A stretch of 64,000 bases of DNA from NCBI GenBank assembly GCA_022414725.1, contig CM039463.1, positions 31,580,479 to 31,644,478 of the forward strand. The letters run 5' to 3'. The notes below the pieces were generated by a model, which had not been told where the DNA came from, searched no databases, and saw only the letters and a program-made list of their open reading frames with translations. The position numbers and the translations under genes are program-made. Positions within the stretch are counted from its first letter, which is position 1, and the number at the start of each line of letters is the position of its first letter. This document shows, piece by piece, positions 1 to 11,134 of the stretch. Source of the stretch: Microglena sp. YARC (Eukaryota; Chlorophyta; Chlorophyceae; Chlamydomonadales; Chlamydomonadaceae).

Positions 1-233
1 TGGTCGTGATTTATTTTCTAAGATTTGGACAACCTAAACTTGCCATTTTTCTGAGAGTTGATATGTGATGCCAATGAAATTAGCTACGGGGCAATACCTC
101 AAGCCCATGTAAAAGTATTTTCTCAAAAAAGCTGCTTAATTGTAATATACGTTTTTATACGTTTATTCTGCATACGTTTTATACGTTTATTACGGCTTAT
201 AAAAATAAAATTATTCGTTTGCTTCCCAACCCT
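1..233. other. Unremarkable AT-rich sequence
   Basis: I see no gene or repeat here apart from a short local reiteration of a TTTATACGTTTAT-like motif near 150-195. Confidence 0.5.
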
Positions 234-453
234 AAGTATAAGAGGAATGAAACATAGGGCATGATATGCATTATGCATCGCATGATATCAAGGAGCAGAA
301 TGGTGAACATTAAACAGGGTAAACAGGTAACAGTATGGTATACAAGTATAAGAGGAAATGTAACGTAGGGCATGATATACAGTATGCATCGCATGATATT
401 AAGGAGCAGCATGGTAAACATTCAACAGGTAACAGTGACAGTATGGTAAACAG
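234..453. repeat. Two direct copies of a 110-bp unit
   Basis: The unit begins AAGTATAAGAGGAA at 234 and again at 344, a period of 110 bp. Both copies carry GGGCATGATAT, GCATCGCATGATAT and AAGGAGCAG. The copies differ by a few substitutions and small indels. Confidence 0.85.
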
Positions 454-616
454 TATATAGCATGTGTGAAGTTGAGAAAGGAATTACACCCAGGAGGTGG
501 TCTCCCTACACAAACCAGCGACGCGAAGATTCAGTTTGAATGGCGTGTTGGGCGCCTCTCCTACAAAAGAGTAACGCGCTCTTAATGGTGACAGAATACA
601 GCCATGCTTTTGTCTT

Positions 617-700
617 ATATCCTCTCCTTTCATGTTACGGCAAGTCCCTTTAGCCTTTTTGAACTATACCCCTGGACGGTCACAACAAAACATATCAAAT
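617..700 (+). repeat. Dispersed short repeat, copy 1
   Basis: This copy carries GGCAAGTCCCTTTAGCC followed by ACCCCTGGACGGTCACAA. The same two blocks recur in this window at about 5,915-6,010 (minus), 8,345-8,430, 29,715-29,780, 29,818-29,865 and, truncated, 40,955-40,990. It behaves like a small interspersed element. I see no terminal repeats or poly-A tail that would assign a class. Confidence 0.7.
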
Positions 701-2045
701 AAGCTTTGACAAAGCAAAACTAAGGGACGAAATTTGATGTTATTACATTTGTGTTTGCTGTGTAGTATAAAATCAATGCTAGAGCATAGCGCATATGTAA
801 CAAAAATACACAGGCTATCACAAAGCAAAAACTAGGGAGATGAAATGTGCTCTGCGACTGCATTGTTTGCTGTGTAGTATTAAAATCATGCAAGAGCAGA
901 GCATGGGTAATAGAACAAACTCATATAGCAACACTTTGGAACGAATTTGTTCCGACTGCATTCATTTGGCTGTGTGAGTAATAGAAATCATGCAGAACGA
1001 GTCGCTGGTTTTGTGGAATATAATAGAGAGCGTAACAAATTAAAACCTAAGGGAACAACATACTGACATGCGACCGCATGATTGTTTTCGCTGTGTAGTA
1101 TACACTAATATACCTATAGAATAGCATCGTACAGGGTAATAGAACAAAAGCGTTCACAAAGTACAACACTTTTTGGGGTGATACGAAATTTAGGTCCGTA
1201 TCTGCATTACATTTTGCTGTGTAGCGAACAGACCATTCGAAGATCCACCGGGAGGTGCGGAACACTGTCCGTAATATTAAAAGAGGCCAGTACACATAAT
1301 TGCTAAACCTAAGGGAATTATGCAAACACTCTGACCATTGCAGACCGCATTTGTTTCGCTGCATTGCTATATAATACGCATGCAAAACGAATAGTACGTC
1401 GTCTCATAGTTAAATTAACTCAGGCATTAACAAATCAAACCCTAAGAAAGCAACATCTGCACACGCATGCAACCACGTTTGTCCCTATCTGAAGATTGCA
1501 GTATAAAACCATGCGTCCTAGCAGCAATCACGTGGTAAAAGTATACACAGCTATCAAAGTGGCAAAAAATATGGAAGGAACGACTAAGAAAAATACTAAG
1601 GGAAGGACATGAAAGGAAAGGGAATGAAAACCTAAAGGGAAGGGAAGGGGAAAACCTAAGTGGAAGGCGAAGAATACTAAAGGGTAAGTAAGAAAAAAGT
1701 AAAGGGAGGACAGGAAGGGGAAAACCCAAGGGAAGGGAAGAAAAAACTTAAGCTGGCGGACATCTGACCATGCGGCCACGTTTGTTTTCTGTGCCAGTAC
1801 TAAATCAATGTAAGAGTTAACATATAAATGTAATTTGTGTTCTGTGCAAGACATAAATCATGTAAGAGTATAAAATATACCCACAATTACTGAGTCTTCT
1901 TTGCAGTATAAAATCAATGCCAAGCGTATAAAAATATATAAAATGTATTCTTTCCTGTTGCAGTATGCAAATTCATGCAGGTGTATTAACAATATACCAA
2001 AGTCTATTGTTTTCTCTTCTGTGCAGTATTAAAAATTCATCTGCA
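700..2045. repeat. Degenerate ~110-130-bp tandem repeat
   Basis: A core close to TTTGCTGTGTAGTATAAAATC recurs about every 110-130 bp (near 755, 867, 968, 1090, 1213, 1355, 1785, 1900 and later). It is usually followed by an AACTAAGGGA-like block. Units are strongly diverged, so the array is old. A purine-rich AAGGGAAGG patch (about 1,570-1,745) interrupts it. Short ORFs here are repeat noise. Confidence 0.75.
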
Positions 2046-2128
2046 AATCAGAATGTCCAAACAAGATAGCTAATTGGCAGCTGAAACGCGATCACTAAGC
2101 AAACAATCAGACCAAAGACTCAGAGTGC

Positions 2129-2560
2129 AAAGCTCCTCGTAGGGTACTTGGTTGTGGTTGTGAAGTGTGGTGATATGCTGATGCTGTAGGTGATATGGTG
2201 GGGTTGTGATTGTGTGGCTCGTATGTGGTGGTTGTGAAGGTGTGTGATCATGGTCGGTGGCGAAAGCATATGGTGTGGTTGTGATGGGTGTTTGGTGATA
2301 TGGCGTGTGTGATGGGGGTATATTATGTGTGTGGAATATTGGTGTTGGTGTGGCAAAGCTCCTCGGTAGAACTTGTGTGGTTTTAATGGCTTGGTGTGAT
2401 TGGGTGTGTGTTCGGAAAAAAGCTCCTGCCCCCCCCCCCCATGGTACGGTGCTAGTTGGTGGTTTGATGCTGTGTTATGGTACCGGTGTGTGCGCGAAGT
2501 CCTGGTAGGTGGTTGTGGTGGTTTAATGTGTGGTGTGATGTGCCGTGTAAGTGTCTCATA
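2129..2560. repeat. GT-rich degenerate repeat block
   Basis: GTGATATGG and TGTGGTTGTGATGG motifs repeat irregularly. The string GCAAAGCTCCTCG occurs at 2,129 and again at about 2,353, so the block includes a duplicated segment of roughly 220 bp. No credible gene. Confidence 0.6.
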
Positions 2561-2574
2561 GAGTTCTTAGTCAT

Positions 2575-3170
2575 GTCAAACAGCCCACTTGCTTGGTCTC
2601 GGAACCTTGGGCTGCTCCTGGGTCTGGACTTGGCTCTGAGAATTCGTTTCTTAACTTTGGCTATGATTACCATCTTTGCAGAGAGCGACCATTATATATT
2701 GGGATTGATAGATGAAAGGCATGCATTGATGATGAGGTGGCTGAATTACTGGTGCAAAGAGCTTTTATAGCCCCAACGCCCGACTCAATAGTCTGTTGTC
2801 AAACAGCCACTTGCTTGGGTTCTTGGCTTGCTGGTACTGAGATGGCTTGGACTCGTTTTCTTAACCTTGCTTTATTTAGCCCTTCTGCGCAGAGCCGGGC
2901 CAAGGATTTAGAAGTGAAGCATGCATGCTAATGATGAGGTGGCGAATGTCATGCCGAGATAGCGAGAGCATTTTACTATCTCTCTGTATACGCTCGCTAA
3001 AAATTGCCAACTCCTGGAAGTTCGTGCGAACAAAAAAAGGGGGGCCCCTTGCTTGGAAGGCGCTGGGAAATTTTTCCCTTTTTTTTCCAACTTGCTTATT
3101 TAGCCATCTTTTGAAGAGAGAGCTGTGACTATGACTAGTGCATTATGATTTGAGTGAAGTGGGGCTGGTG
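2575..3170 (+). repeat. Three diverged ~170-220-bp units with an exon-like core
   Basis: Three units share CAAACAGCC.ACTTGCTTGG, a CTCGTTTTCTTAACCTT-like block, GCAGAGAG and a GCATGCAT..TGATGATGAGGTGGC block (starts near 2,577, 2,798 and 2,990). The first carries a pyrimidine tract and CAG before a short open frame ending at 2,770. That may be an exon edge that was duplicated, but no protein family is recognisable. Confidence 0.6.
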
Positions 3171-3231
3171 TAGCGCCTGATAGCAAGATCTTTATACGCT
3201 AACCCCCGCAGTGCTCAATTCAGTCTGTGCA

Positions 3232-4231
3232 NNNNNNNNNNNNNNNNNNNNNNNNNNNNNNNNNNNNNNNNNNNNNNNNNNNNNNNNNNNNNNNNNNNNN
3301 NNNNNNNNNNNNNNNNNNNNNNNNNNNNNNNNNNNNNNNNNNNNNNNNNNNNNNNNNNNNNNNNNNNNNNNNNNNNNNNNNNNNNNNNNNNNNNNNNNNN
3401 NNNNNNNNNNNNNNNNNNNNNNNNNNNNNNNNNNNNNNNNNNNNNNNNNNNNNNNNNNNNNNNNNNNNNNNNNNNNNNNNNNNNNNNNNNNNNNNNNNNN
3501 NNNNNNNNNNNNNNNNNNNNNNNNNNNNNNNNNNNNNNNNNNNNNNNNNNNNNNNNNNNNNNNNNNNNNNNNNNNNNNNNNNNNNNNNNNNNNNNNNNNN
3601 NNNNNNNNNNNNNNNNNNNNNNNNNNNNNNNNNNNNNNNNNNNNNNNNNNNNNNNNNNNNNNNNNNNNNNNNNNNNNNNNNNNNNNNNNNNNNNNNNNNN
3701 NNNNNNNNNNNNNNNNNNNNNNNNNNNNNNNNNNNNNNNNNNNNNNNNNNNNNNNNNNNNNNNNNNNNNNNNNNNNNNNNNNNNNNNNNNNNNNNNNNNN
3801 NNNNNNNNNNNNNNNNNNNNNNNNNNNNNNNNNNNNNNNNNNNNNNNNNNNNNNNNNNNNNNNNNNNNNNNNNNNNNNNNNNNNNNNNNNNNNNNNNNNN
3901 NNNNNNNNNNNNNNNNNNNNNNNNNNNNNNNNNNNNNNNNNNNNNNNNNNNNNNNNNNNNNNNNNNNNNNNNNNNNNNNNNNNNNNNNNNNNNNNNNNNN
4001 NNNNNNNNNNNNNNNNNNNNNNNNNNNNNNNNNNNNNNNNNNNNNNNNNNNNNNNNNNNNNNNNNNNNNNNNNNNNNNNNNNNNNNNNNNNNNNNNNNNN
4101 NNNNNNNNNNNNNNNNNNNNNNNNNNNNNNNNNNNNNNNNNNNNNNNNNNNNNNNNNNNNNNNNNNNNNNNNNNNNNNNNNNNNNNNNNNNNNNNNNNNN
4201 NNNNNNNNNNNNNNNNNNNNNNNNNNNNNNN
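3232..4231. other. Assembly gap of 1000 N
   Basis: Exactly 1000 consecutive N, the round number used for gaps of unknown size. CA-rich satellite resumes on the right side. Confidence 0.99.
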
Positions 4232-4545
4232 CAAAACCAAATGCAGCAACATAAAACATACATACAATACGAACACCTACACCAAAGCACCACACAGGCG
4301 AATACAAAGACACAGGCAGACACATAAAAAACATACACTACAATACACCTACACCAAAATCCACCACACAGGCGAATACAAAACACTGCAGCACACATAC
4401 ATACATACACATTCACCATACACACTACACCATACCATACAATACACAAGCAAACATACATACACACACATTACATTCACATATACTCCATACAGCTTTC
4501 AATATAAGAGGCCTTGCCTATTTCCTTTAACCCCCTAGGACCTAA
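4232..4545. repeat. CA-rich repeats, ~75-bp units
   Basis: Blocks such as CACACAGGCGAATACAAA recur near 4,290 and 4,366 within ACAT/CACA-rich sequence. This is probably the flank of the array that broke the assembly at the gap. Confidence 0.7.
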
Positions 4546-4549
4546 GCAC

Positions 4550-4880
4550 ATGCACAAACAACAGACACACACATGCACTCACATAACATACATACAACAC
4601 CAAAACGTTCACAAACGGTTCACAAACATACGCATACGAACATACAAAAACACACACATTCACATGCAAGACCGATATAGATAGGACCACACAGCATAGA
4701 CAAGACAGATATAGACAGGTAGACACAAGCAGACAGACATAGGACAGACAGACATAGACAGACAGACAGAAGACAGACATTAGATTAGACAGACAGACAA
4801 CAGGACGAACAGACAGGCAGGACAGGACATAGACAGCAACAGGCAGACAGCCACAGACAAAGACAAAGACAGGCAGAAAG
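4550..4880. repeat. CA/GACA microsatellite tract
   Basis: CACACA and ACATACA give way to GACAGACAGACATAG runs (about 4,690-4,870). No gene. Confidence 0.85.
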
Positions 4881-5400
4881 GGCAGCCACAAACGTTACAC
4901 TTCTGCACCTGCAGAAAATCAGGAAGATGAAAAGCTCCCTCCAACTTCATTGGGTCTCTTTGCCCCAGCACACATGCAGCCTTCTCGACTTCAAACTTGC
5001 TCATTTCTGGCACATGCAGAAATCAGGAAGTTGAAAAAGCTCCTTTCACTTCATTGGTCCTAACCCAAGCAACAAAGTGTTTGTGGCAGGCTGGAGGCTG
5101 CAGACATTCATACATACACCTAACACATACACCACATTCACATGCAAGCTCTCCACACCAAACCTGCACCACTTTCGGACCTCCAGGAAAATCCGGAATA
5201 GAAGAAGCTCCCTCCACTCATTGGGCCGCTAAGCCCCCAGCGCAATTATTACACATACTACATACACACATTCACATGCAAGCTCTCAACCACAAACTTT
5301 TACACTTTCTGGCACCTGCAGAAAAGTCAGGAAGAATGAGAGCTCCCTCCACTTCATTGGGCCGCTAGCCCCAGCAACACAAGTGTTTGTGGACACGGCT
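4881..5400. repeat. Four copies of a ~90-bp core at ~105-165-bp spacing
   Basis: Each copy holds a C.CCTGCAGAAAA.TCAGGAAG-like block, then AAAGCTCCCTCCACTTCATTGG and GCCCCAGCA. Copies lie near 4,895, 5,005, 5,175 and 5,310. Three of the spacers contain TACATACAC runs. Short frames crossing it change from copy to copy, so I do not call a gene. Confidence 0.8.
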
Positions 5401-5910
5401 GAAGAGGCTGCGAATTTAAACCTGAGGATACTTTGATACTCCAGCGGCTGCTAGATCAAATTCAATCGCCTCGCAGCTCAACCCTAACAGGACCAGCGCA
5501 GTGCTGGCAGGAGGGAGGTCCAAGACCACAAAGATTGAAGCGAAAAGGCCGAGAAGTAAGTGCAAGTCGTCAACCTAGTACGTAGTACGTAGATACAATA
5601 TGTAGTTTGTAGGTACATAGCATATTGTCATGGTTGTAGTATTGTATGAAGTACGTGTTTGCATATTGAGTGTGATAATGATAGGGTTGCTGTATGTTTA
5701 TAATGGACTATTTATGCAGTGCGATATATGCCATATGTAGGAATGTATATATGTTTGCATGTAGTTACAGTACAGGCAGCCAACTATAGTTAAATAGTGT
5801 GGATGCATAGTATGAAGATGAGCTTATTCGGCGCTACGTACTTTTGACACGTGTTGTATTGTCTTCGATGACCTGCCATTGATAACTTTAATATCGGTCG
5901 CCTTAGTCCT
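5400..5910. other. No gene seen
   Basis: AT-richer sequence with reiterated TACGTAG, ATATGTAG and GTAGGTACATAG motifs at 5,575-5,830, probably a decayed simple repeat. Confidence 0.5.
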
Positions 5911-5914
5911 AGAT

Positions 5915-6010
5915 GTATGCAGTGTATGTAGTATGTATGTTACAGTCCAGGGGTGGCCAAAAGGGCTTAAGGGACTTGCCAAACCTAAGAAGGGCTTAAA
6001 AAGGGAAAAG
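5915..6010 (-). repeat. Dispersed short repeat, copy 2 (minus)
   Basis: Read on the minus strand this matches the family: GGCAAGTCCCTTAAGCC, CCTGGACTGTAACATAC and a GCATACATCTAGG-side tail. Its flank resembles the 8.35-kb copy, including an upstream TTTAAGCCC..TT block, so these two copies are the longest family members seen. Confidence 0.7.
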
Positions 6011-6119
6011 AGCAACTAGTTGGTTCTGCATGCATTGCTGTACATTGGCATTTTTCAAGATGTTTTTTGTGTGCGTGTTTGGTGTGTGTTGCGCTGTGTG
6101 TGTGTTGCGATTGTGTGTG

Positions 6120-6548
6120 TTGCATCAACCAGAGGATGTGTCGATCATATTCTATAAGCTGTCTGTTGAAAGACTTTACCCTACGTCTGCAACCAATCCA
6201 CGTACATTCAACCCTACTGATAATCCATGTACATTCATCCCCAAATACAGGAAAAAAGCTGTCCGCGCGCTACAAGAATTGGAGGCAAGCGTTGATTGGA
6301 CGAGTTCAACTAGGTACAAAAACATGTCCCTCGCCGAGAGCATGAAGAAAGAGCTAATGGCAAGGTAAAAGCGAAAAGCCTGTCCAGAGAGAAGTAAGAG
6401 GAGCAACGATTGGAAGAAGCACCTGTGTACAAGAGAAGAGGGAGCGAAAGAAGTAGATGCAGACGAGAGAATGGGGATGGACACTGACCTGTACGAAGGC
6501 TTTGCCTAAGGGCAGGGTTACAAAGCAAACTTGTCCAAGAGGGGATGA
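6120..6548 (+). CDS. Candidate coding locus with two in-frame TAA codons
   Basis: One frame runs from a CAG acceptor-like site near 6,132 to a TGA at 6,546. It is interrupted only by TAA at about 6,366 and 6,508. The product is charged and non-repetitive: it begins EDVSIIFYKLSVERLY, later has MSLAESMKKELMAR, and after the first TAA continues through a Lys/Glu/Asp-rich stretch. AG|GTAAAAG at the first TAA could instead be a splice donor, which would put that stop in an intron. I recognise no family. Alternatives are a spliced gene, a pseudogene or stop reassignment. The sequence is purine-rich, which favours charged frames by chance, so confidence is low. Confidence 0.35.
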
Positions 6549-6629
6549 AGGCTGAGGCCAACGATGACACACGCCTGTGTGCAAAGGAAAGGGGAGGAAA
6601 AGAAGTTAAAACTGTTTTCCTCCATTGCA

Positions 6630-6995
6630 TGGTGAACTGAATAGGACTCTGGAACAACCTGAGGGTATGTCCCAGGATGAGAACCTTATTTGTAAGCTCG
6701 TTAGGAAGTTTGATGCCTAATGCAGGCACCCTCTGTGCATGGCACAAGAAGGAAAGGCGTCTCAAGAGAATGGAGGGAACGGGGATGGTAAACGCATTGT
6801 TGCAGATGAAAGAGCGGAAGAAGAAGCATCAGGTGCTTAATCACCTACGAATATGGATTGGATCGTTTGCATTGGGTTTTCAGCGAACTCTTGGCAGCAT
6901 CCACCGGCTTCCAGTTCAAGTCTCGCCCGTGGTTATAGCACTGGGGGACCTGCGAATACCCAGCCAGGGAGCGTACTAGTTGAAAAGACAAGTTG
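6630..6995 (+). CDS. Possible continuation of the 6.1-kb locus, frame uncertain
   Basis: Two overlapping plus frames are open. One (6,677-6,979) has no stop and reads MRTLFVSSLGSLMPNAG then a Lys/Arg-rich segment. The other is interrupted by TAA at 6,718 and 6,838 and ends at a TGA near 6,993; it reads LEQPEGMSQDENLICKLV and later an Ala/Glu-rich acidic stretch. Which frame is real cannot be settled by eye, and neither resembles a family I know. The TAA at 6,718 lies just upstream of TGCAG, so it could be part of an intron end. Confidence 0.25.
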
Positions 6996-6999
6996 ACAT

Positions 7000-8235
7000 T
7001 ACTTGCGCAGGTCGCCTACGAATGGGATATGCCAAGGGTGCGAGTGTCGTATTGTTCCTCAAATTCATAGTATATGGGTGATGGGTTCCATTTCATGACT
7101 TGATCGAATTGGGATAATTACCATGTTATAAGCCAACTCAGTATCCTCACAGTCTGTCCAATTTCGAGTCCCCAGTCTTGCAACGTTCGTCTAGTCACCA
7201 GCTTCAATGCATAGTTTACGATGCCCATGTCAGGTTTAGACGCTGCGTCTTACGTCGCAGTGCGCACGTCAAAGGTCTGTGGCGTCCTAGAGGAATGGCC
7301 CTTCGACGTGGGGAGGGTACGCCGACGCAGATTTAATTTATAACTGCACAAGAGTCTGTACGCCAGGTATGGCGTCTAACCGTCTGCACGTTGCAGTTAA
7401 CAATAACCCCCCGAGCAGATAACCACGAAACCAGGGATTTCTAGAGCACATGTTAGTGCAGATTCGGACTGGGACCTCCGGCTGAGAATCAGTCGCAGCT
7501 TAAGATTGCGGTTGCATGCGTGCGAGAGCAGTGCTATGAGTGCTGCTTCTGGCTACCCCCCAACTGTGTAGTATCATGCAACTCATGCATGAAATTATCG
7601 GGGTTTGGATTTAAGTATAAGTCCTACCCCGACTAGTGGTCTGGTGTTAAGGAGTAGATAAATTCTTGGGCACAGGACCCACCCTTTACGAGGCGAAAAT
7701 CCTCCTTGTAAAAAAAGAGAAAAATAGCGAAAAGGACTGACCCATAACTAACTTTCATTAAGGAACACCTCCCTATGTTGGGTACAAAAATGAATTGTAC
7801 ATGCTATCAGCCTGGTAGCTTAAATATGTCTGCTCGCCGTCTGACAATTCCGAAGCCCTCCCATACCACGTGCTCAACCGTCAACCCACAGAAAACAGGA
7901 GCGCACAATAACGTAGACAGGTTTTAAAGAACCTGTCCAGTTCAAGAATCATAAGGAATGCTTGGCGATGTTAATTTACTGAAGACGGCAAGCAAATCAA
8001 ATAGTTGGCTGGAGCATACAGCCCAGTACCAAGCTTAAATTAGATCTGACCATCGCCTATTCGCCTCACATCCTTTTGGTTAAATAAAATATTTTTCCAC
8101 GCTCAAGTGGGTCTCCCTATTACCAGCCTCAACTCGAAGGACTAGAGGTGACTGTGGCGGAGCCTTTCCACTCGGAACGAGGAGTAAGCGCCCTTAGGTC
8201 CCCTCCGCTCCAGCTACCCCGTGTTAATACCGTAG
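7000..8235. other. Apparently unique, non-coding sequence
   Basis: No ORF of note, no obvious tandem structure and mixed composition. This is one of the few long non-repetitive stretches of the window. I see no RNA gene in it. Confidence 0.5.
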
Positions 8236-8344
8236 TTGGATGATTTTAAAAAACTTGGAGTCTCAATCTTAGATCCACCGTATTTCTCATACTATGTCGA
8301 TAAAACGGCGGTAAAACGATTGCTTGGGGTCTGGTTCATCGATG

Positions 8345-8430
8345 CTTTTCTTTTTAAGCCTTTCCTATCACGTTTGGGCTATCCCTTAAGCCTATTTGGC
8401 CTACCCCTGGACTATAACATACTACATACC
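8345..8430 (+). repeat. Dispersed short repeat, copy 3
   Basis: Contains TTTTTAAGCCTTTCC, GGGCTATCCCTTAAGCC and CTACCCCTGGACTATAACA, the same block order as the other copies. The short open frame through it (8,236-8,466) has a counterpart in the 5.9-kb minus copy. This may be shared repeat DNA or a relic of a coding sequence. Confidence 0.7.
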
Positions 8431-8546
8431 AATCCCAACGCTCGGAATTACTTCTATGATAACTAATTCAAACTACCCCGGTTTGTAAACCTAGTCAACT
8501 GATTGATTTACTTAACTTCATGCGACATCTCCTCAATCGAAATGAC

Positions 8547-8731
8547 CAGGGTACTACATTTTGTCAAATTGGGGCAGCGCTTAAAGCGCACAAGCGTCTA
8601 ATTGGTTGGCGCTTTGTAGTCAAAAAAGCTGCGCGCTGCGCCCACAGGGAGTTGAAAAACTGCGCGAAATGCGCAGTGGGGTTCATAAAGCGTGTGCAAA
8701 TCGCGGCGCCGCGCACGCTTTGTAGTACCTG
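8547..8731. mobile_element. 185-bp MITE, deletion derivative of the 10.8-22.5-kb element
   Basis: It starts CAGGGTACTACA and ends TGTAGTACCTG, an imperfect terminal inverted repeat. The flanks GAAATGAC (8,539-8,546) and GAATGGAC (8,732-8,739) match at 6 of 8 positions, consistent with an aged 8-bp target duplication. The left half (TGTCAAATTGG, CAGCGCTTAAAGCGCACAA, GTCTAATTGG) matches the right end of the large element. The right half, reversed, matches its left end (CTACAAAGCG, CCCCACTGCGC, TTCGCGCAGTTTTTC). It therefore joins both ends of that element without its interior. It has no coding capacity and would depend on a transposase in trans. Confidence 0.8.
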
Positions 8732-8799
8732 GAATGGACTGTTTCTTTTCTCACTTGTTCTGTACTTCTGTTTCTTCATTATTTTCTTACTTTTAAATT

Positions 8800-9120
8800 C
8801 AACCTAGAATTTCGCCTGGGTGGATTCCCCCTTAACCGATTCCTCTTGCCGAAAATCCCTTGCAGTAGTTCCCCTTGTCTCGATCCCTCTTGTCAAATCC
8901 ACCCTAGCCAAAACCGCCTTAGTCAATTCCCCCCTTAGTCCCTTAACTCCAATTACCAGAGTTCCACTTTAAAAACAAAAAGCTGTATGTGTGCACTATG
9001 TTCCCTTAGGTCATCATTCCCCTTGTAACAAAGTTCCCCAGTAATCAAGTTCAAGTTAAATTTCCCTCAGCAAAACTTCTACTTACCTCAGTTATCCTTG
9101 CCTCAATTTCCCTTGGTGCC
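8800..9120. repeat. Degenerate TTCCCCTTAGTCA-like short tandem repeat
   Basis: About twenty short pyrimidine-rich units such as TTCCCCTTGTC and CCTTAGTCAATTCC follow each other with heavy divergence. No gene. Confidence 0.65.
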
Positions 9121-9295
9121 AGCCAGTAGCAAGCCAGCCAACCAGAGAGCCAGCAGTACACAAGCCAGCCAGCAGCACACAAATAGAGGGAGATAGAGGA
9201 GAGAGAGAGAAGAGAGAGAAGAGAGAGAGAGAGAGAGACGAGAGAGAGAGAAGAGAGAGAGATAGAGGAGAGAGAGAGAGAAGAGAGGACTAATG
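9120..9295. repeat. CCAGCCAG tract and (GA)n microsatellite
   Basis: Short GCCAGCCAGCA motifs at 9,120-9,180 are followed by about 100 bp of almost pure GAGA from 9,187. Confidence 0.9.
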
Positions 9296-10030
9296 TTTAC
9301 AAAAAGTACGACTGGTTATCTCGGTAAAAATGGCTTTCATCACGGCAGAAATAGAAATTGAAATTGAAATTGTTACATCCGTGTAGAACCGTTACTCAGA
9401 GGACGTGAAGTTAAGGACACCATTAGCGTAAGCGGAGCTAGCTATAGTCACCGTAGACCAATCTCAGTAAAGAATTACCAACTACATTCATACCAGTGCA
9501 GCTTAATAGGGGGGTTTTCACCCCGGTTGGGAAGCACCGGCACAATACAGCTGGTAAGACAAAACCTGAGAGGGGGACGGTCTGTGTGCTAGTCCCCGGG
9601 TATCGACCCGGGGTGTGCTTCCATAAAGCGTCTGCACTGTAAAATACTCTGAAAGCTAGTAATGGTGTGAGAGTGGACTGTGTTGCTGCCAGTTTGAGGC
9701 ACAGGTTCTCTGAAGTCCAAAGATTTGTGGTCGTAGAAGTCAAAAAAGAGTAGGAAATAGTACCAGTTGTTCCAACGTGATAACTTCATAATGAACAAGC
9801 GTATCCAGCCGATCTGAGGCCATTTTTTACTAATTCAACATTGCTGGGCGTGTTTAGTGATAACTTAGTAGCATGGTTGTTGGTATCAGAGCAGTATCCA
9901 AGCTCAAGAACCCAGAGTTCCTTATCAGACATTTACAAGGTAGGGGAGTCTATATCAGGTAGGACGGCAAGATCAGGTCTCATTCTCTTCCAGTCCGCTA
10001 CAGTAATAGTGGAGGGGCGATAACCAGTCA
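9296..10030. other. Mostly unique sequence with one perfect hairpin
   Basis: At 9,594-9,613 CCCCGGGT and ACCCGGGG form a perfect 8-bp stem around ATCG. The hairpin is not followed by a T tract, and no cloverleaf can be drawn around it. Short ORFs on both strands here are not convincing. Confidence 0.5.
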
Positions 10031-10039
10031 GGGAGACAT

Positions 10040-10261
10040 TTGCCCAGTACCCCCCTGGGGAAGTCCTTTTCCTTGCCAGCGTCCATGATCATTCTGCGGG
10101 ATCCCAGGGCGCCGGTGCAAATGGCCTTTGTGGATGAGTCGCACTGCGCGTCATGTCTTTTGATAATAGAGCCCCTTGAAAGTCCGGTGTGTGCAGCCCG
10201 CTGGCAGAAATACAGCTCATGTTGGGACTCGTCGCATTCTACTTCTTTATTGAGGAGTTGA
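10040..10261 (+). pseudogene. Possible remnant of a MYND-type zinc finger exon
   Basis: The frame reads IILRDPRAPVQMAFVDESHCASC and then VCAARWQKYSSCWDSSH before a TGA. The layout (Pro-containing segment, CxxC, about ten residues, CAA(C)xxxKY(C)S...C/H) recalls the N-terminal SET plus MYND finger of SMYD-type proteins. The second CxxC and the YC cysteines are replaced (Arg and Ser), as a decayed copy would show. The frame is only about 70 codons, the acceptor is unclear and no SET residues are nearby. This may be a chance resemblance. Confidence 0.25.
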
Positions 10262-10813
10262 CATTCACTAACTCGTAGCCAACAGCGTGGGCTGGTTATT
10301 TAGTCGTAGTAGTTACACTGCAGACTCAATAGAGCAGAAGATAGCTATAAAGCGCAATAAAGTGCAATATATAGAAGATCTAATGCGTTACTGCATAGAT
10401 ACTGCATGAGTGGCGTGCAGGCCATAAGCTAGCCTGGACGCCTGGCAGCAGACAACACGGGACCTGATAGAACAAAGTCCTGTGCGTACTTTAGCCTACT
10501 CAAGTGCCGAATATAAGTCGGACAATACAAGGTTAAGAGGGGACTGCTAATAGGGAAGTATAGGGTCCTGTCACAAACAGCGCAGCAATAATGTAGGTTT
10601 GAGACATTGTTGGTTTGAGTTATAAATGGGATTAGAAAACAGTTCCATTGAATCTAATAGCTACAAAAAAACGTAAAACGTTGAAGACAACGACGTCTAT
10701 AAATAAAGCAGCAATAATATATGAGGAAACACACAAGCAAAGAAAGCTCACTCGCAAAGAGACTGATCAAAACAAAAAAACGCTCAGGGGCAGTATCAAA
10801 CATTACCTACCGT
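10262..10813. other. No confident gene
   Basis: Mixed sequence. An A-rich, Lys/Thr-rich open frame starts at 10,648 and runs into the left end of the transposon, which makes it unlikely to be a gene in its present form. Confidence 0.4.
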
Positions 10814-10821
10814 ACCCTGAC

Positions 10822-11134
10822 CAGGGTACTACAAAGCGCGCGCGGCAGCGCGTTTACGCGCACGCTTTTTTGAGCCCCACTGCGCGTTTCGCGCAGTTTT
10901 TCGGTCGTGTCAAAGTTAATCTGACGTTTTCCGTCGGACGTTTTGAAAACCCTACCCTGTGCAGCGTGGCGTTGACCTTCACCCATATCTGATGCGTCAA
11001 GCCTGTCAGTCTCCTCGGAGCTGTTTGTAGCAAAAGAATGACAGCTATTCGTCGAGACTCTTGGTGTAGTGCTGTAAGTTAGTGATTAGCCCAGGGGATC
11101 GACCCGACCGCTACACATTTTTGTCCTAATCACT
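10822..11134 (+). repeat. Left terminal region of the large element
   Basis: After the 10-bp terminus come GCGC-rich palindromic blocks, then a block from about 10,913 (AAGTTAATCTGACG) to 11,090. That block is repeated in reverse at 22,215-22,410 and 19,203-19,390. An AGTGATTAG (11,081) and CTAATCACT (11,126) pair forms a local inverted repeat. CCCTACCCTG at 10,958 looks like a second, internal terminus-like sequence. Confidence 0.75.

Noticed and set aside
1442..1854. Phe/Pro/Leu-rich minus frames resembling membrane proteins
   Set aside because: Come from a purine-rich AAGGGAAGG patch inside an old tandem repeat; two overlapping frames look equally good.
3192..4467. Open frames across the first N run
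   Set aside because: Consist almost entirely of N and have no meaning; the same applies at 62,002-63,363.
9540..9625. A tRNA-like T-arm around GGGTATCGACCC
   Set aside because: The stem is a plain 8-bp palindrome; no acceptor, D or anticodon arms can be drawn at the right spacing.
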